DNA from: Propionibacteriaceae bacterium
GTDB lineage: Bacteria; Actinomycetota; Actinomycetes; Propionibacteriales; Propionibacteriaceae
DNA: 64,000 nucleotides
Assembly: GCA_017306015.1 (NCBI GenBank)
Contig: JAFKJK010000007.1
Span: 614,012-678,011, forward strand
Reading direction: 5' to 3'
Part shown: in pieces, positions 1-9,117 of the stretch
Layout of the letters: each line of letters begins with the position of its first letter
How positions within the stretch are numbered: the first letter of the stretch is position 1
Translations under genes and position numbers: made by a program
The notes under the pieces: generated by a model
Told to the model about the DNA's origin: nothing
Databases searched by the model: none
The model's input: only the letters and a program-made list of their open reading frames with translations

Positions 1-387
1 GCGGTGTACCTGGCCAGGGTGTCGATCGATGCGGCCGTGCCGGACGAGGTCGTCGAGGCGGCGTCGGTGGACGGCGCGGGCGGCGTCCGGACGTTCGCCC
101 TGATCGGGCTGCCGATGATGGGCCCCGGCCTGGTGACCATCTTCCTGTTCCAGTTCGTGCTGATCTGGAACAACTTCATGCTGCCGCTGATCATGCTCAA
201 CGACTCCTCCCTCTACCCGGTCACCCTCGGCCTCTACAACTGGAGCGGGCAGTTCATCCAGGACCCGACGCTGGCCACCAGCGTCCTCGTCGGCGCACTG
301 ATCGCCGTGCTTCCGGTGATCGTCGGCTTCCTGTTGCTGCAGCGGTTCTGGAACACCGGACTCACCCAAGGTGCGGTGAAGTCGTGA
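1..387 (+). CDS. Carbohydrate ABC transporter permease (MalG type), 3' part
   Basis: Partial gene: the frame is open from the first base and ends at TGA 385-387, so only about the last 128 residues are present. They carry the inner-membrane permease EAA loop (EAASVDGAGG, then a GLPMMGP segment), which docks the ATPase subunit, followed by hydrophobic helices and a short basic tail. This is the usual C-terminus of the second permease of a sugar importer. The next gene starts inside its stop codon (GTG at 384), so the two are translationally coupled. The sugar cannot be told from this fragment; the downstream esterases suggest an acetylated or esterified plant glycan. The family call is firm, the substrate is inference. 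Confidence 0.9.
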   Translation, partial: AVYLARVSIDAAVPDEVVEAASVDGAGGVRTFALIGLPMMGPGLVTIFLFQFVLIWNNFMLPLIMLNDSSLYPVTLGLYNWSGQFIQDPTLATSVLVGALIAVLPVIVGFLLLQRFWNTGLTQGAVKS

Positions 388-1385
388 GCCAGGACGCCCT
401 GGAGCCGGCCATCGCCGCCCACTTCGCGGAACGGGCGGCGCAGGGGACGCTCAGCGTCGCCCCGCTCGGCCCCGAGGACGCCCGGCTGCTGTCGGCGACC
501 GGACAGGAGCTGGGCACCGCTGCCGACCAGCCGTCGGTGCCCTCGCGGGACATCGTGATCCGGCTGGCCGGCCGGGACCTGCCCGGACGGGTCTACCCGG
601 CACCGGGAGCGAGGCACGGCGAAGCCACTCCGGTCGTGGTCTGGTACCACGGCGGCGGCTTCGTGCTGTGCGACCTCGACTCCGCCGACGGGATCTGCTC
701 CCGCCTGGTCACCAACACCGGCGCCACGGTCATCTCGGTCGGCTATCGCCTGGCCCCCGAGGATCCGTGGCCGGCCGCCCATGACGACGCCGCCGACGCG
801 CTGGCATGGGTGCACGCCCACGCCGCCGAGCTGGGGGTGGATCCGGGTCGCATCGCCGTCGCCGGGGACTCGGCCGGAGCGACCCTGGCCGCATGGGCGG
901 CGACGACCGCCGCGCACGTCCTGGGGATCCCCGTCGTCCTGCAGGTGCTGTTCTATCCGGTCATCTCCGCCCGGGCCGACTCGGGCTCCTACCGGCAGTT
1001 CGCCAGCGGGTGGGGACTCGACCGCGACGAGATGCTCTGGTTCCTGCGGCACTACGGCGTCCTGGACGGCCCCGCCAGGGACGAGTTCGACCGCACGCTC
1101 GCCGACCCGAGACCGCCGCTGGCGCCGATCCACCTGGTCAGCGCCGAGTGCGACATCCTTCGTGACGAGGGCGAACGATACCTCGCGCACGCCCGGGCCG
1201 CCGGTGTCGCCACCACCGGGGTGCGCCACCTCGGCGTGCCCCACGGCTTCGTCCAGCTCACCGGCCTGACGCCGCAGGCCGACGCCGCCCTCGCCGGCGC
1301 GGCGCGGGCGCTGCGGCAGGCGTTCACCGCTCGGGCCGAAGCCGCGGCTCCGGGCGTCCGCACGGCTACCCTTGGCACGAACTAG
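384..1385 (+). CDS. Alpha/beta hydrolase, hormone-sensitive-lipase family esterase
   Basis: 333-residue cytoplasmic esterase with no signal peptide. The oxyanion-hole motif HGGG begins near residue 89. The nucleophile elbow GDSAG places the catalytic serine near residue 163. A late Asp (SAECDILRD) and His (VPHGF) complete the triad. HSL-family enzymes hydrolyse short-chain esters, so removal of acyl groups from an imported glycoside is likely. The GTG start overlaps the stop of the upstream permease by 4 bases, and a strong AGGAGG for the next gene lies at its own stop codon. It therefore belongs to the sugar transport operon. The actual substrate is unknown. Confidence 0.87.
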   Translation: MSQDALEPAIAAHFAERAAQGTLSVAPLGPEDARLLSATGQELGTAADQPSVPSRDIVIRLAGRDLPGRVYPAPGARHGEATPVVVWYHGGGFVLCDLDSADGICSRLVTNTGATVISVGYRLAPEDPWPAAHDDAADALAWVHAHAAELGVDPGRIAVAGDSAGATLAAWAATTAAHVLGIPVVLQVLFYPVISARADSGSYRQFASGWGLDRDEMLWFLRHYGVLDGPARDEFDRTLADPRPPLAPIHLVSAECDILRDEGERYLAHARAAGVATTGVRHLGVPHGFVQLTGLTPQADAALAGAARALRQAFTARAEAAAPGVRTATLGTN

Positions 1386-1395
1386 GAGGTACGGG

Positions 1396-2277
1396 ATGGC
1401 GCTCTTGAGCGCGGGCGGAGAGTGGGCTCGCGACGTCCGCAGCCCACTCGTCTTGATCGCGCAGTCTCGCGAGCAACTGCACGAGGCCGAGGGCAGGGTC
1501 GCGGACCTGGTGCTCAACGACCCCGGCTTCGTGGTCCAGGCGACGGTCTCGCAGGTCGCCCAGGCCGCCGACACGTCGGACGCCACCGTGGTCCGGTTCT
1601 GCCGTTCCGTCGGCTTCCGCGGCTTTCCCGAGCTGCGGATGGCGCTCACCAGGGACATGACCAGGGCCGAGGAGGTGGGCAGCGCCCGCGGACACGTCGA
1701 CCCGCTGCTGCCCACCGACCAGGCCATCGTCACGTACTTCTCGGCACAGCGCGTGGCCCTGGGCAACACCATGGAGATCCAGCAGGCCTCCGTCCTGGAG
1801 GAGGCGGTCGCTGCGATCGCCGGCGCCACCGTCTTGTTGATCCTCGGGGACCGGCAGCGGTCGGCCCTCGCCAAGGAGGCCGAGCGGCGGTTCAGCTCGA
1901 TCGGCATTCCGTCCCACGCGGTCTCCGAACTCGAGTCGCTCACCGGGGTGCTGACCCGGCTCCGGCCCGGTGCGGTACTGCTGGTCCTTCCCGGGCCCGT
2001 CGCGCCCGCCCCGTTCCTCCGAGTGACCCAGCTCGCCAAGGAGCGCGAGGTGTCCTCGATCGTCGTCTCGCCCTCGGTCACCGACGAGATCGCCTCCCTG
2101 GCGGACGTCTTCATCGCGATCCACTCCGGCAACGTCACCGTCGGCACGATCACGATCGAGTCGCTGGTCTCCGAACTCGCGCTGATGGAGGCGCTGGTTG
2201 TCGGCACTGCGCAGCAGGATCACGCCCGCACCTCCACCGCGATGAGCCTGCTCCAGGATCCGGCACTCCAGCCCTGA
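1396..2277 (+). CDS. MurR/RpiR family transcriptional regulator
   Basis: 293-residue regulator with an N-terminal winged helix (about residues 1-80; the DTSDATVVRFCRSVGFRGFP part is the recognition region). A C-terminal SIS sugar-phosphate-binding domain (about 120-260) includes the LILGDRQRSALAKEAERR stretch. I chose ATG 1396 because an ideal AGGAGG stands 6 bases upstream at 1384-1389; an in-frame TTG at 1372 has no comparable site. RpiR proteins sense phosphosugars and usually control the adjacent catabolic operon. This one sits between two esterase genes and after a sugar permease, so it probably controls this island. Confidence 0.88.
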   Translation: MALLSAGGEWARDVRSPLVLIAQSREQLHEAEGRVADLVLNDPGFVVQATVSQVAQAADTSDATVVRFCRSVGFRGFPELRMALTRDMTRAEEVGSARGHVDPLLPTDQAIVTYFSAQRVALGNTMEIQQASVLEEAVAAIAGATVLLILGDRQRSALAKEAERRFSSIGIPSHAVSELESLTGVLTRLRPGAVLLVLPGPVAPAPFLRVTQLAKEREVSSIVVSPSVTDEIASLADVFIAIHSGNVTVGTITIESLVSELALMEALVVGTAQQDHARTSTAMSLLQDPALQP

Positions 2278-2286
2278 GACGTCGCC

Positions 2287-4158
2287 ATGGCCACCATCGG
2301 CATCTCGATCGGCTCGCAGTGCCTGGGAATCACCGATCCGGGCTGTGTCGGGGTCCCGGTCTGGCGTGCCGAGTTCGGACGGGACGGGCACAGCACCCGG
2401 CTCCTCGACCTGGCGTCGCTGGACGGGCTGCGCGAGATGTGGACGTGCGACGCCGTGGTGCTGGTCAGTGACGGCAGCTACCCGGAGGCCAATCTCGCGC
2501 TGACGCTGGCCAGCCTGACCGCGTGGTGCCGGCGAGGCGGCGTCCTGGCGACGGTCGGCGGAGCGCCGTTCCTGGTCTCCCAGCGTCCGGACGGAGCGGT
2601 CGCCGACCCCGGCGTGGCAGTGGACGTGACCGAGTGCCTGGTGTCGAGCACCCTTGAGGAGGTCGAACTGCGGCTCACTCGGCTCGGCCGCGAACTGCTG
2701 GGCGCCGGCGCCCTCCCGGCCAGCCTGCTGGAACTGGATCTCGGCTCGCGCCTGCCGCTCGCCCTGTACTCCCCCGCTCAGGCCGACGAGGTCGCCGCGG
2801 AGTCCACTCGCGGCGAGGCGGTGCTGTCGGCTTTCCAGCTCGGGCAGGGCTGGTGGGTGACCTGGGGTGCGGCCGTACAACCCGGCTACGCAGCGACGAT
2901 CGTCCGAGGTGTCGCCGGGCTGGTCCGTCGGCACCTGCCGTCCGCTCCCCCGGCACGGCCGGGGATCGTCCTGGACCCGCTGCGGCGTCGGCTCGACCAC
3001 GGCGACGACGAGGTGCTCGGGCTCGCTGAGCTGAGCTCGGCGCCGCTGGAACTCGTCGACCAGGACACCTCGGTCCGGTGGAGCGGGACCGCGGACGCGG
3101 ACGGTGTGGCCCGGTTCCGGGTGCCGGCCACCCTGCAGCTGTCGAGCCTCGGCGTCCTGCATCCCGACCTGCCCGACAGCGGCTTCTCCCTCGTCGCGCC
3201 GGCGCCGAGCGCGTCCCCCGCGCTCGGCGCGGTCACTGCCGAGCCCGCCGACTTCGACACCTTCTGGGCGGACCGGCTCGCCGAACTGAACGCGGAACCG
3301 CCGGACTTCGAACTCACCGCGTTCCCGCGATTCACGACCGCGGCCTTCACCGGGCACCGGCTGCGCTACCGCGGCGCGGGCGGCCTGGCGATCACCGGGG
3401 TGGTGACCGTCCCCCGCTCTGGCGAGCCGGCTCCCGGCGTCCTGGCGATCCCGGGCTATGCGTCCGCCGGTATCACCGAGCACCTGACCGAGTTCGCGGA
3501 CCGGGCGGTCGTCGCGTCCATCGACGTCCGCCAGGTCGGCTCGATCCTGCGGCCGCCGGGGCGAGGTCGGGGGCCACTCTGCGAGGGCCTGGACCACCCG
3601 GACCGGGCCGGCATGATCGCGGCGGCACTGGACGCCGTCCGCGGCTTCCAGGTGCTCGCCGGACTCTGTCCCGGCGGACCCACCGCGATCTACGGGCACA
3701 GCCAGGGCGCGACGCTCGGGCTGGCTGTGGGCGCGCTCTGCCCGGACGCAGCCGGTGTGGTCGCCGGCGTGCCGTTCCTGGTCAACCTGCAGCACAACCT
3801 GCCCCGGTGCTCGACCGATCCCTACGTCGAACTGCGCTGGCACCTTGAGCGGCATCCGGAGCAGGAGGGTTCCGGGCTTCGGACCCTTTCCTACCTGGAC
3901 CCGCGGTTCTTCCTGCCGCGGCTCAAGCGACCCTGCCTGCTCACCCTCGCACCGGACGACGACGTGGCTCCCGGGATGGAACTGGCCGGCGTCGCCGCGT
4001 CCTGCCCGGGTGTCCGGCTGGTCGTCCGCGGTGGAGGCCACATCGTGCCGTACCTGCCCGAGCAGCGGAGGCTGGCGGGAGGCTTCCTCCACCAGGTCCT
4101 GGGACTGCCCGGCGCAGAGGGGGACGAGCTCGCCGCGGCCGCTCAGCCCTCGCGATAG
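2287..4158 (+). CDS. Two-part acetylesterase: N-terminal amidotransferase-like region plus AXE1-type hydrolase
   Basis: 623 residues, about twice the size of a single-domain acetyl xylan esterase/cephalosporin-C deacetylase. The C-terminal half (about 310-605) has the AXE1 pattern: a DFDTFWADRL entry helix, GHSQG with catalytic Ser near 472, Asp in LAPDDDVAPG and His in GGGHIVPY. The N-terminal part (about 1-220) has strands and VVLVSDG/GGVLATVGGAPF segments resembling a class I glutamine-amidotransferase or ThuA fold, but without a clear catalytic Cys. No signal peptide is visible, so it would deacetylate imported oligosaccharides in the cytoplasm. The start lies 9 bases after the RpiR stop. 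The 3' end overlaps the convergent fixX-like gene by 16 bases. Confidence 0.75.
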   Translation: MATIGISIGSQCLGITDPGCVGVPVWRAEFGRDGHSTRLLDLASLDGLREMWTCDAVVLVSDGSYPEANLALTLASLTAWCRRGGVLATVGGAPFLVSQRPDGAVADPGVAVDVTECLVSSTLEEVELRLTRLGRELLGAGALPASLLELDLGSRLPLALYSPAQADEVAAESTRGEAVLSAFQLGQGWWVTWGAAVQPGYAATIVRGVAGLVRRHLPSAPPARPGIVLDPLRRRLDHGDDEVLGLAELSSAPLELVDQDTSVRWSGTADADGVARFRVPATLQLSSLGVLHPDLPDSGFSLVAPAPSASPALGAVTAEPADFDTFWADRLAELNAEPPDFELTAFPRFTTAAFTGHRLRYRGAGGLAITGVVTVPRSGEPAPGVLAIPGYASAGITEHLTEFADRAVVASIDVRQVGSILRPPGRGRGPLCEGLDHPDRAGMIAAALDAVRGFQVLAGLCPGGPTAIYGHSQGATLGLAVGALCPDAAGVVAGVPFLVNLQHNLPRCSTDPYVELRWHLERHPEQEGSGLRTLSYLDPRFFLPRLKRPCLLTLAPDDDVAPGMELAGVAASCPGVRLVVRGGGHIVPYLPEQRRLAGGFLHQVLGLPGAEGDELAAAAQPSR

Positions 4159-4433
4159 GCGATCCCGAACCCGCCACGCGGATAGTGCCAGGTCAGCGCC
4201 CCCGGGGCGGCGACGGCAAGGCAGGTGCCGCATTCCAGGCACGCCGCATAGTTGACGCTGATCGTTCCGTCGGGCGCCTCGCCGTACACCTGGGCGGGGC
4301 ACACCCGGACCAGGAGCTTGCCGGTGCCCGTGCTGCGGGCGATCTCCTGGTTCACCTCGATGTGGCACTCCGCCTCGTCGAGGACGTAGGAGTTCCGGGC
4401 AAGCCGGTCGGTCACCGAGCCGTACGCACTCAT
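4143..4433 (-). CDS. fixX: FixX-like ferredoxin
   Basis: 96-residue ferredoxin partner of the FixC dehydrogenase. Four Cys match the FixX [4Fe-4S] pattern: C45 in RVCPAQVY, then C65, C68 and C71 in CLECGTC. The C-terminal signature GALTWHYPRGGFGIAYREG is typical of FixX. It passes electrons between the electron transfer flavoprotein-quinone oxidoreductase and the membrane quinone pool. It lies 12 bases after fixC and is the last gene of the cluster. Its 3' end overlaps the convergent acetylesterase gene by 16 bases, with no room for a separate terminator. Confidence 0.9.
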   Translation of the reverse strand: MSAYGSVTDRLARNSYVLDEAECHIEVNQEIARSTGTGKLLVRVCPAQVYGEAPDGTISVNYAACLECGTCLAVAAPGALTWHYPRGGFGIAYREG

Positions 4434-4445
4434 CTGTCCTCCTGC

Positions 4446-5744
4446 CTACAGCGCCCGGGCGGCGGCCCAGCCGTCGCGGGCGAGTTGTCCCAGGCCGACG
4501 CCTGACGCCTTCACCGCGCCGAGCGCCGCGCCGACGAGGTGACGGCGTGGACGCAGGTCGTGGGTGTAGATCCCGTGGAACACGTCGGCCAGCAACCTGC
4601 CGTAGTCGCCGTACATTCGCGGATTCTCCAGAAACTTGGGCGCCCTGCCGTACGTCCTCAGGTCGGCGCCGACGAAGCTGCGCTCGAGCTCCGTCCGATA
4701 CGCGCCCAGCGCCTCGCCCGAGCAGTCGCCGGTGGACAGTGCGGCTGCCACCGTCCTCGCGGCGGCGAGGGCACTGCCGGCGGCCAGGTCCATGCCCCGG
4801 ATCGTCAGCCCGGTGTTGAGGGTGAGGCCGGCGGCGTCGCCGATGAGCACCAGTCCGGGCCGGGTCAGGTCGCGGGCAGCCATGGCCGGCCCGTCCTCGA
4901 TCGTCAGGTGGCAGCCGTACTCGAGCAGTTCGCCGCCCCTGATCAGCGGCGCGATCGCCGGATGGGCGAGGAAGTGGTCGTGCACGTCGGACGAGCTCAG
5001 GCCCCGCGCGCCCAGGTCGTCCAGGCGCAGCACCACCCCGACCGAGACCGACTCCCGATTGGTGTAGAGGAAGCCGCCGCCGGCGACCCCCTGGGTGCAG
5101 TCGCCCACGACCGCATACGCCACCCCCTCGTCGCCGGTCACCCGGAAGCGATCCTCGATCACCGGCCGTGGCAGCGCGATCACCGACTTCACGCCGACAG
5201 CCAGGTGCCGCTGCGGCTCCTTCGGGCGCACCCCGGCGTCCCTGGCCAGGAAGGAGTTCACGCCGTCGGCCGCGACCACCACATGGGCACGCAGCTCGTC
5301 CTCGCCGGCGCGGACGCCGACGACGCGCTCCCCGTCCCGGAGCAGTCCGTCGACGCGGACGCCCGGCATCACCATGGCTCCGGCCTGTTCGCACTGCTCG
5401 GCCAGCCAGGGATCAAGCCGGGCGCGCAGCACGGTGACCGCGTTGGCCGGCTCGGCCAGGCGCTCGTCCCAGTAGTCGATGTTCACGTGCGAGTCGCCGT
5501 TCAGGAAGCTCAGCACGTTGCGGGTGATCCGCCGCTCGACGGGGGCGGACGACACGAAGTCCGGGAAGACCTCGTCCAGCACCCGGCAGTAGAAGACGCC
5601 GCCGGACAGGTTCTTCGAGCCGGGCTCCGACCCACGCTCGATCAGCACGACCTCGTGCCCGGCCTTGGCGAGCTGGTGCGCGCACACTGATCCGGCGACA
5701 CCGGCCCCGATCACGATCACGTCGAAGTCGACATCGTCACTCAT
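4446..5744 (-). CDS. fixC: FixC-type electron transfer flavoprotein-quinone oxidoreductase
   Basis: 432-residue flavoprotein. The N-terminal Rossmann motif DVIVIGAGVAGSVCAHQLAK binds FAD, the LSGGVFY segment follows near residue 50, and the second FAD motif LVLIGDAAGLTLNTG lies near 300. These are hallmarks of FixC. In FixABCX systems this subunit moves electrons between the FixAB flavoprotein and quinone. ATG 5744 is preceded by GGAAGGG at good spacing. An upstream in-frame extension to about 6128 is shadow reading over the neighbouring gene. It lies between the fumarate-reductase-like flavoprotein and fixX. Confidence 0.93.
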   Translation of the reverse strand: MSDDVDFDVIVIGAGVAGSVCAHQLAKAGHEVVLIERGSEPGSKNLSGGVFYCRVLDEVFPDFVSSAPVERRITRNVLSFLNGDSHVNIDYWDERLAEPANAVTVLRARLDPWLAEQCEQAGAMVMPGVRVDGLLRDGERVVGVRAGEDELRAHVVVAADGVNSFLARDAGVRPKEPQRHLAVGVKSVIALPRPVIEDRFRVTGDEGVAYAVVGDCTQGVAGGGFLYTNRESVSVGVVLRLDDLGARGLSSSDVHDHFLAHPAIAPLIRGGELLEYGCHLTIEDGPAMAARDLTRPGLVLIGDAAGLTLNTGLTIRGMDLAAGSALAAARTVAAALSTGDCSGEALGAYRTELERSFVGADLRTYGRAPKFLENPRMYGDYGRLLADVFHGIYTHDLRPRRHLVGAALGAVKASGVGLGQLARDGWAAARAL

Positions 5745-5806
5745 TCGATTCCCTTCCGGCACCGCCGGGTGACGGACGGACCAGCGTCCGCCACCCGACT
5801 CGGCGA

Positions 5807-7279
5807 CTACAGCGCGCCGGCCTTGACCGCCTCGGCGATGTCGTCGGCAGCCAGCCAGCCGGAGGTCAGCGCGAAGCCGTTGGCCGAGCCCGGGATGGGC
5901 AGCGCGTACGACTCGCCGAACAAGCCACCGGCGTCGCAGCCGACCGAGTAGAGACCCGGCACCGGACGTCCGTCCGGGTCGAGGCAGCGCATGTGCTCGT
6001 CGATCTTCAGCGCGCCCATCGAGATCATGATCCCGGTCTCCATCTTGATCGCGTAGAACGGCGCTTCCGTGACCTGGCGCAGGAACTTGGCCGGCTTGTG
6101 GAAGCGGGTGTCCACACCCGCGCGGCACAGCTCGTTGTAGCCGTCCACCTCGACGCGCAGGACGGACGGATCGACGCCCATGTTCTGCGCGAGCTCCTCG
6201 ATGGTGGCACCGCTGACCACGTTGGTGCGGCCGGGGTCGGCCGCGTCCGCCTCGATCTCGGTGGGCAGGTTCACCATCTTCTCGTTGTTGCGGACGTAGA
6301 TGCCCAGCCCGATCTCGTTGCCGTCCTCCACCAGGTGGCGGATCGTGGCCGAGTCGATGATGTTCCAGTAGAACGCACCGGGCAGGGCGGCGGTGACATC
6401 ACCGGCGTTGCCGAAGCTCATCCCCACGACCTCGTCGATGAACCGGCGGCCCTCGGCGTTCACCCAGAAGTACGGCTGCATGCCGGTGCAGTTGGTGTGG
6501 CTGGTGATCGTCTTGTCCCGCATCAGCGGGAACAGCAGCAGGCAGCCGATCGAGTTGTGCTCGGTCCCACCGGCAGCCAGCACCATGGTGATGCCGTCTC
6601 CGGTGTTGCCCTGGCCGCCGACGTTGATCATCTTCGCCCCGATGCCGTACTTGGTGTACTTGTCCAGCATCTCGGGGTTGGCCGCGAAGCCGCCGGTGGC
6701 GACGACGACCGCCTTCGCGCCGAGGCGGACCTTCTGGCCGTCGTCGTCCCTGGCGAGCAGACCGGTCACCTTGCCGGCGTCGTCCTTGAGGATCTGGGTG
6801 GCCGCCGTGGACAGGAACACGTCCACGCCACGCCGGCGGGCGTCCGACTCGAGCAGCTCGATCACCCGGGCGACCTCGCCCTCGGGCAGGTGCCAGGTGA
6901 CCAGCTCTCCGGGCTGGTCGAGGGCGGTGACGGTCACGTCCTCGTAGACCGCACCCACCTCGTCGCGCATCTTCACGATGGTGGTGGCCGCGTTCTCGAC
7001 GAAGCGGCTGACCAGCGGGGCGTCGGCCCGCCAATGGGAGTAGTCGAGGTAGGTGTTGAACGCCTGGTCCTTGGTGACCGTGATCCCCCGCTTCAGCTGC
7101 TCGTCGGACTCGAAGGCGGCGTGCCCCTCGGCGAACGCCGAGCTGCCACCGGTGTGCTGCTCCTTCTCCAGGATCGCGCAGCTCAGCCCGTCCTTGGCCG
7201 CCTGCACCGCGCAGGACAGCCCGGAGGCTCCCGCCCCCACCACGACGACGTCGTAGGCGGCGTCGAACTCTTGCGTCAT
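5807..7279 (-). CDS. FAD-dependent reductase of the fumarate reductase/flavocytochrome c type
   Basis: 490 residues. The N-terminal FAD motif DVVVVGAGASGLSCAVQAAK is followed by the family signature EKEQHTGGSSAFAEG. A VVVATGGFAANPEML segment and GQGNTGDGI lie near 200-230. The C-terminal GALKIDEHM and LYSVGCDAGGLFGESYALP parts complete the fold. This family includes fumarate, urocanate, methacrylate and related enoate reductases and 3-ketosteroid dehydrogenases. There is no signal peptide, haem motif or FMN domain, so electrons must come from a separate donor; the ETF genes on either side (fixB upstream, fixC downstream) are the obvious one. Start ATG 7279 follows an AAAGGAG site. The substrate is unknown. 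Confidence 0.85.
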   Translation of the reverse strand: MTQEFDAAYDVVVVGAGASGLSCAVQAAKDGLSCAILEKEQHTGGSSAFAEGHAAFESDEQLKRGITVTKDQAFNTYLDYSHWRADAPLVSRFVENAATTIVKMRDEVGAVYEDVTVTALDQPGELVTWHLPEGEVARVIELLESDARRRGVDVFLSTAATQILKDDAGKVTGLLARDDDGQKVRLGAKAVVVATGGFAANPEMLDKYTKYGIGAKMINVGGQGNTGDGITMVLAAGGTEHNSIGCLLLFPLMRDKTITSHTNCTGMQPYFWVNAEGRRFIDEVVGMSFGNAGDVTAALPGAFYWNIIDSATIRHLVEDGNEIGLGIYVRNNEKMVNLPTEIEADAADPGRTNVVSGATIEELAQNMGVDPSVLRVEVDGYNELCRAGVDTRFHKPAKFLRQVTEAPFYAIKMETGIMISMGALKIDEHMRCLDPDGRPVPGLYSVGCDAGGLFGESYALPIPGSANGFALTSGWLAADDIAEAVKAGAL

Positions 7280-7299
7280 TTCTCCAACTCCTTTGGTGA

Positions 7300-8211
7300 T
7301 TACTTGTCGAGCTTGTCGATCTCGGCGACGAGTGCGGGCACGACCTCGTAGAGGTCGCCGACGATCCCGTAGTCGGCCGACTGGAAGATGCGCGCGTCCG
7401 GATCGTTGTTGATCGCCGCCACGATGCGGGCCCCCCGGACGCCCTCCAGGTGCTGGGGCGCGCCGGCGATGCCCACGGCGAGGTACAGGGCGGGCGCGAT
7501 GTGGTTCCCCGACCGGCCCACGTAGCGGCTCTTGTCGAGCCAGCCGAGGTCGTCGGCGATCGGCATCGAGCAGGCCAGTTCGGCGCCGCACGCATCGGCC
7601 AGCGCCTGGACGATGGCCACGTCCTCCCTCGCCCTGACGCCGCGGCCAAAGGAGACGACACGCTCCGCGTCGGAGAGGCCACTGGCCTGGCCGACCGGTT
7701 CGCTCGCCCCGATCGCGAGCGGTGAACAGGTGAGGCCCAGCACCTCGATCGTCGCCTCCGGACGCGTCGCGGCCGGGGCGTCTTCGCCGGCGTAGATGAC
7801 CGCAACGCCGCCGCCGGGCGCGCACGTCTCGATGGTCTGGCCCCCGGCAAGGGCACGGCGGACGCGCAGGTGCCCATCCTCGACGGCCAGCCCGACGGCC
7901 CCCGGCAGCAGGGGGACCTCCAGCGCAGCTGCGGCAGCCCCGAGCAGAGCCCGGGCCGCCGGATCGGCACCGGCGACCAGCACCGCGGGCGCTGCGGCGG
8001 CGACCACGTCGGCCAGCGGCAGGCTGAACGCCTCCGGTGGCACTCCCGGCTTCGGCTCCACCCAGCGCACCTCGTCCGGTCCTGCGGCCGCCACGCCCTC
8101 GGCAAGTTCGCGAGGGCCGACGACCACGGCGACGACCCGGCCGCCCAGCGCACGCGGAGCCTCGAGAGCGCCGCTCCAGCCGTCCGCGGTGATGAAGACC
8201 CAACTGTCCAT
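7300..8211 (-). CDS. fixB: Electron transfer flavoprotein alpha subunit (FixB/EtfA)
   Basis: 303 residues from ATG 8211. The C-terminal FAD-binding signature is clear: KSRYVGRSGNHIAPALYLAV then GIAGAPQHLEG and INNDPDARIFQSADYGIVGD. A GTG at 8247 overlapping the fixA stop would add 12 residues (SSQPEEGREPG); I prefer 8211 because an AGGAAGGA lies 12 bases upstream and MDSWVFIT matches the usual N-terminus. It pairs with FixA to form the soluble electron carrier. The preserved SRxVGRSG and SIG/AVGIAG regions indicate a functional FAD site. Confidence 0.92.
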   Translation of the reverse strand: MDSWVFITADGWSGALEAPRALGGRVVAVVVGPRELAEGVAAAGPDEVRWVEPKPGVPPEAFSLPLADVVAAAAPAVLVAGADPAARALLGAAAAALEVPLLPGAVGLAVEDGHLRVRRALAGGQTIETCAPGGGVAVIYAGEDAPAATRPEATIEVLGLTCSPLAIGASEPVGQASGLSDAERVVSFGRGVRAREDVAIVQALADACGAELACSMPIADDLGWLDKSRYVGRSGNHIAPALYLAVGIAGAPQHLEGVRGARIVAAINNDPDARIFQSADYGIVGDLYEVVPALVAEIDKLDK

Positions 8212-8243
8212 GCCCGGCTCTCGTCCTTCCTCTGGTTGGCTGC

Positions 8244-8975
8244 TCACAGCACACCCTCGGCCCGCAGCGCCGAGACGAACTGGGCGGCCGACTGGGCGGG
8301 ATCGCCCGCGAACACCCGCGCCGGCGCCGTCTCTGGCCTCCGGCAGCCGAGCGTTTGCACATCGCCGGCGGTCACGCCGAGGTCGGCCAGGCCGATCCGG
8401 TTCACCGGACGCTTGCGGGCGGCGAGCAGTTCCTTCATCCCGGGGGCCCTGTCGAGATCGGACTCGGCCGCGATCCCGATCACCGCCGGGGTCGGCACCA
8501 CCACGGTCTGCCGGACGTCAGCGACCCGCCTCGTCACGTGCAGTCGCCCGTCCACTGCTTCGACGGTCTGGGCACCCAGCACGACGCTCCAAGCGAGCCG
8601 CCCGGCCACCGCGGCCGCGACCCCCGGCTCCTGGCGGGAGTCGCCGATCACCACGACGTCGACCCCGCCGATCCGGCGCACTGCCGCAGCCAGCACCGCC
8701 GCCGTGGAGCCATTGTCGGCCAACGCCGGCAGGTCCTCGACGGACCAGGTGCTCGCCACACCGCGCGCCAGGGCCCAACTCGCGTCCCCGTCGCCGATGG
8801 TCAGGCCGACCAGTTCGTCGTCGCCTCCGCGGATGAGTCGAAGGGCCGCGGCGAGCGCTGCGGGATCGTCCTCTCCGGGGCTCATCTTCGCGTTGCGCCA
8901 GTCGATCGAACCGTCGGCGCGCACCAGCGCGTCCGCCGCGTTCCGCGACCACTTGTAGACGACAACCGCCCTCAC
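8244..8975 (-). CDS. fixA: Electron transfer flavoprotein beta subunit (FixA/EtfB)
   Basis: 243 residues. MRAVVVYKWSRNAADALV and KMSPGEDDPAALAAALRL are ETF-beta features, with the AMP/FAD-binding GLTIGDGDASWALARG region near 70 and TPAVIGIAAESDL near 180. I chose GTG 8975 because AGGAGG lies 6 bases before it; an ATG two codons earlier would abut that same site. First gene of the fix cluster, 157 bases after the response-regulator stop. With FixB it forms the heterodimer that either feeds the reductase or exchanges electrons with FixC/FixX. Confidence 0.9.
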   Translation of the reverse strand: MRAVVVYKWSRNAADALVRADGSIDWRNAKMSPGEDDPAALAAALRLIRGGDDELVGLTIGDGDASWALARGVASTWSVEDLPALADNGSTAAVLAAAVRRIGGVDVVVIGDSRQEPGVAAAVAGRLAWSVVLGAQTVEAVDGRLHVTRRVADVRQTVVVPTPAVIGIAAESDLDRAPGMKELLAARKRPVNRIGLADLGVTAGDVQTLGCRRPETAPARVFAGDPAQSAAQFVSALRAEGVL

Positions 8976-9058
8976 CGGCATCCTCCTCGTCGGGGGCGGC
9001 CCGGTGGCAGCGCAGCCGCCGAGTCGCACCATCCAGGCAGGAAGCGCAGATCACTCCC

Positions 9059-9084
9059 CCGCCACCGACGAGTCTTGTCGGCGG
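9059..9084 (-). terminator. Possible hairpin terminator after the response regulator
   Basis: In the minus-strand RNA, an 8-base stem (CCGCCGAC with GUCGGUGG, one G-U pair) has a 7-base loop. It sits between the response-regulator stop and fixA and could separate the two units. No U-run follows, so factor-independent termination is not certain. Confidence 0.3.
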
Positions 9085-9117
9085 CAGCGCCGGGCACATC
9101 ACCCGGCCGGGTACACC

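Noticed and set aside
1366..5394. A 1,342-codon open frame on the minus strand
   Set aside because: It runs antisense to the RpiR and acetylesterase genes and in another frame through fixX/fixC. Its residues are Arg/Gly/Ala/Pro biased as expected from a high-GC shadow frame, with no motifs.
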